Notes under the pieces: generated by a model
Databases searched by the model: none
The model's input: the letters and a program-made list of their open reading frames with translations, nothing else
What the model was told of the DNA's origin: nothing
Shown here: piece by piece, positions 57,313-64,000 of the stretch
Position numbering within the stretch: position 1 is the stretch's first letter
How the letters are laid out: every line of letters begins with the position of its first letter
Position numbers and translations under genes: made by a program
From: Carpediemonas membranifera
Lineage: Eukaryota; Fornicata
Length of the DNA: 64,000 nt
Direction: 5' to 3'
Assembly (NCBI GenBank): GCA_019828565.1
Contig: JAHDYR010000012.1
Coordinates: 1,302,001 to 1,366,000, forward strand

Positions 57313-58999
57313 GGTCGTGATTGAATAAAAACGGTGCAATAGATGACTCGGCTGTTATGACGGTCTAGTTCTGTGTCATATAATGTGCCTGGGTCGTGCT
57401 GCATTGTATGCCACTGGCTGTGGGTCGAGTCACATCTCGGCCCCGAATGAACAGCCCACACCGATGCTTTAAGGGCTCATCCATGGCAAATCAACGCAGA
57501 GGAGAGGAGGGACTAGGCGTGTGCAAGGGCAGGCCGGGATGCTAGCCCTCTGGCACACAGCGAAATCGGTCTGGGTCGGTCAGACCCATGTCAACCAGAC
57601 ACCATCACTCGAAATAGTGCGTGAATGCATGCTTTGGAGCTCATTCCGAAGCTATATCGGCGATCAGTTTGGTGGGCGACATGTTCACCTGCCTTTCGAA
57701 ATCCTCTCGAGACTGCGGGTCCGAAGCTGAGCGATGCCGTCACCTCGACTACTACCATCGAATCGCCGTCGCTCTGCCATAATGCTTGTATAGCCCTCTA
57801 ACATCTGGATCCGGGCCATTACCAGCAGGCGCACACTGGAAGTATGCGTTTGGAGTCGGCCCAAACTTCGATTTCGACCGACATCGAACATGACGAGTAG
57901 AGGTCGGAGAGGGCTGAAACTCACACAATTGCACTATAGGAGAAGCTCATACAGGATGGCTGACCCATCTTAGTCTTTAAACTCCCAATCGTAATTTCTG
58001 GTGTCGCCGAAAATGACGACTCAGGATGACTCGATCCACCCTCAGCCCGCACCCAATGGCATAACACTAGGTACTAGGTCTGGGTATAGTGTGATTGCCT
58101 CATCCGCAGCCTTGAACACAACGTCCACCAGACCACCGTCCTCGAGATGGCCGCGCAGAATACGCCATCATTTTTCTTAAGATCCTGGTTGACGCAAGCA
58201 AGGGCCTGGACACGAACTGGACCCCTGCATCGTTCACGTTTGATCTTTATCTCACCTTGATTCAGGGCAACTTCAGAGTGAGGAGGAGCTTCAGGGCTGG
58301 TGGATCCGCTGGACCCCGTCCCAGACAGTCCCAGTAACCACCCAGTCGCCTGACCAGTGGGAGCCTTCTGGCTGACTCTGCCCAGTTCTTGGTCTGTAAT
58401 ATTTTTTCGCACATTCCTTCGCGAGCTCGAATAATCGTTCTCCAAGCACCTCTGCTGCTATATTTGTGTAGGATGCACATTTAAGACATATAGATCACGA
58501 TTCTTCGCTTTCGCTCTCTCAGTTTCGGTCACTTCTTCGTGCCGAACTAAACAACATCAATCAGGTGCGCCGACGGGACCCTGGAGCGGCAACAAGGTAA
58601 GTCCGCCACCATCAAATGATGTCAAAATCCTAGCTGTGCGCCACGGCGTCTTCGGACCCGTGGTATTGCATTGGCCTCTGGCCCTTGCTGCACACCGGGA
58701 CATCCGCGCCACCTTACACGGCGCGGAACCCGGCTTCTAGCTAGGAGCGCGCGGGCGGTGTGTGACTGCCGCGCGGACATCAGATGGACCTAGGACAGTG
58801 AGCCTAGATGATACACTTGGACGACCCAGCAGCTGCTGGCGGTTGGCGAGTGTATGCGGGAGGGCAAGCCCGCGGCGTGGAGCCCCATCTGTGAGTCACA
58901 CCCATGGGGGGTCATTTTCGTCCGAAAATTCCATTTGCCAGACTAGCGAATACGAGCTCTAGGGCTTGAAATCAGGTCGAGTTCGAATATCTGAAGCCG
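57313..58999. other. Long region without a supportable gene
   Basis: About 1.7 kb with only short open frames. Near 58691-58737 the arms CCGGG/CCCGG and TCCGCGCC/GGCGCGGA form a strong hairpin that begins ACCGGGACAT, like the satellite/non-LTR hairpins. No tRNA-type B box found. Confidence 0.4.
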
Positions 59000-59684
59000 G
59001 CGAGGGAATGTGTCACCAGTTCAACGGTATTTGGAACCCCGAGGTCATTCATGTTTGAGAAGGACTTTGCGCCGGCTGCTTTGGCGATGAGCTCGTCAAC
59101 CACTGGCGGGGGAACGTGATCGACACTGTAGCGTCGTTAAGAGCATGGTAATCGACACACAGCCTTAAAGGTGGGTCATCCGAATCATTTCCGGACCACG
59201 AGGGGACCCACTGAGACTTGACCTGCACTCACAACCCCGTATCACGGAGTCGACTTTGGATTTATCTCTGTTGGCACGTAAACACATTGATCTGACTCTG
59301 ACCGACTCTCCAGGGGCAGGTTGGCCGAAGCCAGCTTGCTCAGGGTCTCCTTTGCCGCGACGATTGAGACTGTGAAATACTCAAGCGGCTCGGGAGGGAC
59401 GTCGACCGAGTCACCAAGCAGATCGTGGTTGGGTTGTTCATGCAACAAGCATCTCGTTGACCTCATCAGTACTCAGCAGCCTAAGCTGTCATGGTAATGG
59501 TTGACAGCCCCTGAGAGCGCCGCGAGGAGAGCAGACAAGCACAAGCGTTCTTCGTCTTGCCCCCAGGGTGCACTGCAGACGCATTGGCGGGCTTGGGTAC
59601 GAACACGGGCATGGGGAACTGGACAAGGCGAGTTGCCATGCCGGGTTTCTCGCTTGCGACCAGCAGCGCCGTGAGTCCCTTCAC
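59000..59684 (-). pseudogene. Decayed Ty3/gypsy pol fragment (start of RT)
   Basis: On the minus strand, after an open segment (59242-59466) of linker character, the string LCVDYHALND (about 59133-59162), preceded by a V-x-P-L-V-V-R-K-like stretch, matches the R-x-C-V-D-Y-R-x-L-N block of Ty3/gypsy RT. Following codons (FP, VDELI, AGAK-FS) continue the RT order with several frame changes and stops. Gag/protease-like sequence may extend to 59684. A dead copy. Confidence 0.45.
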
Positions 59685-59834
59685 CCAGGCTTGGTTGGAG
59701 ATGCGCCCCTATGGTTGCGGCATGTCTCTAGGAGCGACTTTGACCCCAGTTGACCCCAGTCGACGTTGGCTGACTCCGTGGAGTCGAATTTGTTGGGTCC
59801 ACGAAGGCAGGTTAAGCACAGACAATTGAAGCAA

Positions 59835-60572
59835 ATGAGCGGTGAGCTTGTAACTTCTATTGGCAAAGGCGTCATCGTTAACATGACCTCATCCTTCCTT
59901 TCTTCCGGCGCTTCCACCATTGCTGGCTGTGCAGCAAGCTCATGCAACCAATGCCCCAACTTTGGCTCATGCCAGAGCAACACCACTAGCACAGGTGGCA
60001 ATGATTTCTTCACACAAGACTTCTCCTACGACAACGCTACTTCAGGTGGCTTTTCGTCCTCGAGCATGGCGGCCGGCGTGGTGAAACTGAACACGTTCGA
60101 TGCCCCCGCCGCCTCCGGCTTCTCTGGGATCCGCTCAGACAACGGGATGGTCCACCTGGACATGGATTCTCTCGTAGACCTCGGCGGGCCCGATTTCGAG
60201 GACCCCATCCCGATGTTTGCCGCCAAACCCAAGCCTGTCCCGAAGAAGCAAGCTGTTGACGCTACTTGCGTTGCTCACGGCTTCGCTCTGTTCTCAGGTG
60301 TTGTCGACAAGGTCACCCTCAACTTCTTCCTCGTCGACGACATCACCGAGGTCGAGGTCCAGCACGCCCAGACCTCCACTCCCACCAAGCGGACCCGCGC
60401 CATGCGCAGGGGCAGCCCCGTTGACCTTGCGGACATTGTCATCGGCGGGACCCTAGCCCTCGACGACCAGGTGTTCTTTGTAGACGCAGTCGACCAGGCC
60501 GAGGCGATCATGGAGCGCCGCCGCAGAGGGCGCCACAGTGGTCGCGGGGCGGGTCTCCTTGCCTTGCTCTGA
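59835..60572 (+). CDS. Unidentified Ser-rich protein (245 aa)
   Basis: ATG 59835 (MSGELVTSIGKG); earlier in-frame TTG not used. N-terminal part is Ser/Thr/Ala/Gly-rich with CNQCPNFGSC; the C-terminal half is more structured, with FSGVVDKVTLNFFLVDDITEVEV and LADIVIGGTLALDDQVFFVD, then a basic end. No family recognised. Confidence 0.5.
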   Translation: MSGELVTSIGKGVIVNMTSSFLSSGASTIAGCAASSCNQCPNFGSCQSNTTSTGGNDFFTQDFSYDNATSGGFSSSSMAAGVVKLNTFDAPAASGFSGIRSDNGMVHLDMDSLVDLGGPDFEDPIPMFAAKPKPVPKKQAVDATCVAHGFALFSGVVDKVTLNFFLVDDITEVEVQHAQTSTPTKRTRAMRRGSPVDLADIVIGGTLALDDQVFFVDAVDQAEAIMERRRRGRHSGRGAGLLALL

Positions 60573-61097
60573 GTGCTCTTTGCTGTTTTACTTTGATATT
60601 TCGATTGGTGCCGACATAGAAACTGACGTGCGGTAAATGCCATCTTAAGGTCTTGCAGGCAAGGGGCACCCCGACGCCGGCAGTCGACAGCCGAGTCGGA
60701 AAGGTGTGCCGAAAGAGTGCCTTCGCCCCATCAAGCGGGGTGACACTGAGAGTTCGTCGACTTGAGTCAACACGCCCATGTCTGTCGAAGTCGGCTGATT
60801 GCTCGTTGGCGCCGGGTTGACCGGGTATGCCGAACACAAAATACTTTGACTCAGATCCGTTCGCGGCAACGCCACAAGCATGCGGATCTCGCGCTCGGTG
60901 GCAGAGTTTGAACTCGGGCTCTGTCCGAAGCACCACCTGGGGGCGCCTGCCGAGGTATGGCTCGGTCTCGGATGTGAGGTGGTTGAGGAACTTCTCGCTG
61001 TTGTTAAAGTGATGCTCGGTCCTGCCAATTGCCACGTTATTGTATGTGCACTTTATGCCCTGCAACTGAGATGTTGCCCTAAAGACTGACAAACGGA
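60573..61097. other. Intergenic region with an ambiguous minus-strand open frame
   Basis: A minus-strand frame (about 60508-61092) includes FNNSEKFLNHLTSE and PYLGRRPQVVLR and may be retroelement debris related to the gag fragment next to it, but no diagnostic motif supports a gene. Confidence 0.3.
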
Positions 61098-61118
61098 GGG
61101 TGCACTTTATGGATCGCA
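61098..61118. repeat. Left copy of a 21-bp direct repeat containing GTGCACTTTATG
   Basis: Matches 61455-61475 exactly over 21 bp, ending in GGATCGC. Together they enclose the gag-like insertion. Confidence 0.8.
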
Positions 61119-61454
61119 GATGTACTCAATCTTCTGCAGGTCATCATAGCCCAGTGTATGCTGCAGCCATGCGAGGAAGTTGTCTGCTTGGCGAGAGTGG
61201 ACCTTGGTCCTGGACTCGAACTTCAGGGGTTTCACCTCCGATGTCCCTTCCAGTTCAGTTGCCTCCTTCTCGAGCAGGGCCAGCAGTTTGGACTGCACCT
61301 TATCGCGCCGGTGTGCGTCTTCGGAAAGGGCCTTCTTGACCTCCATGCTGTTCAGGAAGTCAACTTGAGCTTTGAGGTTAGCAATGAGCTTATCCTCGCC
61401 ACCAGACTTCGTTGAGTCCGCAGGTGTTCCGACAGCGCGGGCCTTGAGTTGATA
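61119..61454 (-). pseudogene. Inserted gag-like coding fragment
   Basis: The minus strand is open across the whole insertion: ARAVGTPADSTKSGGEDK, LIANLKAQVDFLNSM, KVQSKLLALLEKEATELEG, then FLAWLQHTLGYDDLQKIEY before a stop. A helical, charged stretch followed by W-L-x-x-x-x-L resembles a Ty3/gypsy gag segment, but identification is tentative. It interrupts the promoter region of the gene at 61486 and is bounded by the 21-bp duplication. Confidence 0.4.
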
Positions 61455-61475
61455 GGGTGCACTTTATGGATCGCT
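61455..61475. repeat. Right copy of the 21-bp direct repeat, promoter of the gene at 61486
   Basis: Contains TGCACTTTATGG, 20-odd bases before ATG 61486; the likely original promoter motif, duplicated by the insertion. Confidence 0.6.
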
Positions 61476-61485
61476 ACATGAGAAT

Positions 61486-62292
61486 ATGATCTTCATTTGC
61501 GTCGGAAGTATCGGAGGAGCTTTTGGTCTGTCACTTTCACGGCTAATTCTAAGAAACAAGGTTCATTACAGGCATATGTTTTCTGAACAAGGGATGCCGA
61601 AGCTACTTTTCGTCAATTCCAGCGAAGAGACCATCCAACACGTTGTTAAGCTGCCCTGGAAGGGAAAACGACCGGTAATACTAGTAGCTAATGATCCCAT
61701 TGTCTTTTCAGGCAACGCTGAGGAGGCATGGCCAGCTTGCAAGCCGCATTCCGACGATTTGTCATCATTCCCGGCCTATTCATGGCAGGGAAAGTATGTC
61801 ATCAGTCCCAAGGTTCTCAAAGAGGCCGCGTCACATTGGATCCAGACCGTGGCGTCTCTCTCAGACCAGTCTGACGGCGTGTTGTTCGCCTCGTCGATGC
61901 AAGACGGGGCAGTAGGACTCATTCCGGGCCTAATCAACGCTATCCGAGCAATACCGCGGTTCTCATACCCAGCATATCTCGGCGCGGCCCTTCTTTTCGA
62001 CCCACTGCCCGGGAAACAAGGCGCTGAGAACGCGTCGGCTTTCGTCAAACATGTGCGGCGGGCATGCGACGTTGTGGCCGTTACTGACCGGGATGCAGTC
62101 GACGGCATTGACGGTTGGGTCCACGCCCTGATGCTTGTGCTGACCCTCGAGCTCCAGGACTCCCGCATCCCCTCCCTGTCAAAGCTGGTCAACGACTGTC
62201 CAGAGTCGTTGTACAAGGGCGAGGGTGTTGTTCCAGTGAAGGGGCCGGCCGGCAGACTGCTGCAGTCGACCCTAAGGACGATCGCCGGGTGA
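61486..62292 (+). CDS. Divergent tubulin/FtsZ-like protein? (268 aa)
   Basis: ATG 61486 begins MIFICVGSIGGAFGLSLSRL, placed like the first nucleotide-binding strand-loop of tubulins, then KLLFVNSSEE (cf. the D-L-E-P loop), NAEEAW, DGVLFASSMQDGAVGLIPGL (where tubulins have G-G-G-T-G-S-G) and LLFDPLPGKQGAENASAFVKHVRRACDVVAVTDRDAV (cf. the post-T5 block). The order is suggestive of a degenerate tubulin-superfamily GTPase domain or a Misato-like protein, but the Gly-rich loop is lost. Only ~270 aa, lacking the C-terminal tubulin half. Low certainty. Confidence 0.4.
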   Translation: MIFICVGSIGGAFGLSLSRLILRNKVHYRHMFSEQGMPKLLFVNSSEETIQHVVKLPWKGKRPVILVANDPIVFSGNAEEAWPACKPHSDDLSSFPAYSWQGKYVISPKVLKEAASHWIQTVASLSDQSDGVLFASSMQDGAVGLIPGLINAIRAIPRFSYPAYLGAALLFDPLPGKQGAENASAFVKHVRRACDVVAVTDRDAVDGIDGWVHALMLVLTLELQDSRIPSLSKLVNDCPESLYKGEGVVPVKGPAGRLLQSTLRTIAG

Positions 62293-62545
62293 TGCAACGA
62301 GGCACACACAATCCCCTCGACACGACGGTTGACTCTGCCAACTACTACTGTCGGAGGCAACGCTAGCTGGAGATTGACCACCGCGAGGGAGAGATAAAGA
62401 AGATGCAGGGGCCCTTCATGAATTGTCTTGTCGGGTCGGGAAGTTGCAGATCCGCACCCTCACTTCTCTCTCTCGCTTTAATGTCTCCGCCCTGGAGGCC
62501 CTCTTAGTATGGCTCTCCCTGCCATTGCCGCGGCGTTGATATGGG

Positions 62546-62556
62546 TGCAGTTTATG
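62546..62556 (+). promoter_or_regulatory. TGCAGTTTATG motif upstream of the 2H-type gene
   Basis: Same string family as at 61101 and 39316; 48 bases before ATG 62604. Confidence 0.4.
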
Positions 62557-62603
62557 CTCACTCATTTCCCCTCAGGATTGAGATCTTTGGCAGTTCAATC
62601 CAC

Positions 62604-63284
62604 ATGAGCAAAATGAGTGCACTTCTTTTCTTTTCCCTAGTTTCTGTTGTCCTGTGTGACTACAGGAACATTCACATCAAGCTCGACGCCGAGACTGAGG
62701 CTTTTGTCGTCCAGGCCAACGATGTGTTCCACCGCATCTGCCCCTCTGACGACATCGATCTCAGGAACAAGGAGCAGCCCCATATCACTCTCTATCTTAC
62801 CGACTTTGTGAATGGCACCGATGCCGAGCTCATTTCCGCCATCGAGTCCGCCATCAACCAGTTCGAGTCCTTCGACGTCGGACTCAACAACACCGTTGCC
62901 GTGGGCCAGTACGGCATGTGGCAGACGACCATCCCCCGCCCCCTCCAGGACCTCAGCGACTTGATTGTGAACGCGACATTCCACCTAGTCAACCCGAACC
63001 AGGCCGTTCCGGAGTGGATCAAGAACCTCCCCGCGGACGAGCGCGAGAAGAAGCTCGCCATGTTCAAGAAATATGGCTCCCCGAACGTGTTCTCCTCCTT
63101 CCAGCCGCACGTCACACTCTGCTGGGACCAGTCCCACAACAACGTCGTCCGTATGTTGAGCTCGGTGCCTCTAGGCCACCCGACCTCACGCATCGCGACT
63201 GTGGCCATTGCTCACGTCGGGCCCCATGGCACCGCCCTGAGAGGCGAGGACATCGCCTCGTTCAGCCTTTCACAGTTCCCATAA
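62604..63284 (+). CDS. Secreted 2H phosphoesterase-like protein (226 aa)
   Basis: ATG 62604 gives MSKMSALLFFSLVSVVLC, a signal peptide with likely cleavage after Cys. Two H-x-T motifs about 130 residues apart, QPHITLYL and QPHVTLCW, are the hallmark of the 2H phosphoesterase superfamily (2'-5' RNA ligase-like, cyclic phosphodiesterases), with the usual surrounding strands. Substrate unknown; a secretory or lysosomal location is implied by the signal peptide. An in-frame codon at 62541 is not ATG and was not used. Confidence 0.7.
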   Translation: MSKMSALLFFSLVSVVLCDYRNIHIKLDAETEAFVVQANDVFHRICPSDDIDLRNKEQPHITLYLTDFVNGTDAELISAIESAINQFESFDVGLNNTVAVGQYGMWQTTIPRPLQDLSDLIVNATFHLVNPNQAVPEWIKNLPADEREKKLAMFKKYGSPNVFSSFQPHVTLCWDQSHNNVVRMLSSVPLGHPTSRIATVAIAHVGPHGTALRGEDIASFSLSQFP

Positions 63285-63308
63285 ATAGTTGCCAGTAGTT
63301 AGGTGCCG

Positions 63309-63632
63309 TCATTGCATACCCAGCGTGCTCTTCAGTGTTTCATCACGGGCGAAAAATCCAGTGATAAATTTTCGCATCAACGCAATCTCCAGGCTTGCCT
63401 TGGGTTGGTGCAGTTCAGCAATCTTGGTGTTGGCGAACTGAGTCGCATTGTCCGCCTGGATGGATAGCAGGTGGCCGAAGTGGGCTGCCCAATCTCTGAG
63501 GGCGTATGCATCGTCGGCAGTGGTGGATTTGGTCAGGTAGGGCTTGACCAACTTGGAGAAGGTGTCAACCGCCACTAGGATGTTCTTCAGACCGCTCGCT
63601 GAGGTGGGTAACGGACCCAATGTGTCCAGCTA
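63309..63632 (-). pseudogene. Ty3/gypsy integrase fragment
   Basis: Minus strand reads LDTLGPLPTSASG, NILVAVDTFSKLVKPYLTKS and IQADNATQFANTKIAELHQ, i.e. the first two catalytic Asp blocks of an integrase core, with D-x-G of the second block changed to D-N. No flanking pol or LTR is visible. A relic between the 2H gene and eIF2-alpha. Confidence 0.7.
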
Positions 63633-63705
63633 ACCGGTGGCGAATGGTTTAAAGTCAATCCTTAATCTGCGGGTGTGTGAAAAAAAGTTGGCAACGGGCA
63701 CAGCA

Positions 63706-64000
63706 ATGTCTAACCGCGGAAAGAAGACTCTGAACGTTTCTGAACAGCGCTGCCGGTTCTATGAGGACGAATTCCCCAAAGTTGACGAGCTTTGCCTTGT
63801 CCGGTTCGATTCTGTCGACAACACCGGCTGCTACTATGTTTCGCTCCTTGAATACGACATGAAGCAAGGCATGATCCTCCAGAGTGAGATCTCTAGGAGG
63901 AGAGTTCGTTCTGTTAGCAAGATTGCCCGCGTCGGCCAGGTTCACGTTGCTTCTGTGCTCCGCGTCGATTCCCAGCACGGCTTCATCGATCTTTCCAAGA
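63706..64000 (+). CDS. EIF2S1: Translation initiation factor eIF2 subunit alpha, partial (window edge)
   Basis: ATG 63706, open to the window end (98 codons). CRFYEDEFPKVDELCLVRF, an S1 domain (YYVSLLEYDMKQGMIL), SEISRRRVRS with the Ser51-equivalent phosphorylation site conserved, and GFIDLSK. Delivers initiator tRNA as part of eIF2; the conserved Ser implies regulation by an eIF2-alpha kinase. The rest lies outside the window. Confidence 0.95.
   Translation, partial: MSNRGKKTLNVSEQRCRFYEDEFPKVDELCLVRFDSVDNTGCYYVSLLEYDMKQGMILQSEISRRRVRSVSKIARVGQVHVASVLRVDSQHGFIDLSK

Noticed and set aside
58074-58445. 123-codon minus-strand open frame
   Set aside because: Begins with a non-ATG codon, low-complexity middle, no domain and no promoter-like motif.
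57313-60000. Search for tRNA or 5S rRNA genes in the gene-poor stretch
   Set aside because: No B-box-like GGTTCGANTCC or cloverleaf arrangement found; GTTCGAA strings near 58985 and 54560 lack the rest.
60508-61092. 194-codon minus-strand open frame
   Set aside because: No recognisable motif, overlaps the 3' end of a plus-strand gene, possibly retroelement debris.

Overview
The window looks like nuclear DNA of a free-living, flagellated protist. The host genes are eukaryotic: proteasome beta-1, eIF2-alpha, BBS2, alpha-tubulin N-acetyltransferase, a 12-TM-type adenylyl cyclase, inositol polyphosphate kinase and TK1-type thymidine kinase. Spliceosomal introns are very short (30, 31, 34 and about 41 nt). 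A metamonad/fornicate-like organism would fit the tiny introns, sparse splicing and flagellar genes, but that assignment is inference.

Layout. (1) 1-6650: an accessory cluster, visibly less GC-rich than the right half, mostly of minus-strand genes without clear homologs plus a broken SET-domain gene. Three copies of a 0.37-0.47 kb repeat each end just beyond the stop codon of a minus-strand gene. (2) 7595-26750: a tandem array of a ~655-bp satellite (about 13 units), interrupted by a Ty3/gypsy chromovirus with 63-bp LTRs (15609-26309). The gag of that element is itself split by a non-LTR retrotransposon (16157-22487) with a perfect 15-bp target-site duplication. (3) 26751-35157: the 3' part of another non-LTR element, split by a second chromovirus with 111-bp LTRs (27285-33334). 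This chromovirus carries an extra, antisense, apparently spliced gene. (4) 35700-64000: compact GC-rich host genes, interrupted by a third chromovirus (42373-47017, 92-bp LTRs) inserted just upstream of the inositol kinase gene, and by small remnants of retroelements, a Fanzor/TnpB-like gene, an apyrase and BBS5.

Most interesting: a Maelstrom/DnaQ-H-like exonuclease domain in the non-LTR ORF1; the antisense spliced gene in the second chromovirus and its apparent homolog in the left cluster; a Fanzor-like C-terminal remnant; an adenylyl cyclase whose two catalytic halves are in inverted order; a 30-nt intron exactly between the propeptide and the catalytic Thr of proteasome beta-1; perfect palindromes in the primer-binding position of all three LTR elements; a structured hairpin shared by the satellite and the non-LTR 3' ends; and a recurrent GCA(C/G)TTTATG start-proximal motif.

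Caution: repeat copies differ mostly by homopolymer length, so some single-base frameshifts reported here may be assembly errors. All homology statements come from reading the sequence, with no database search.
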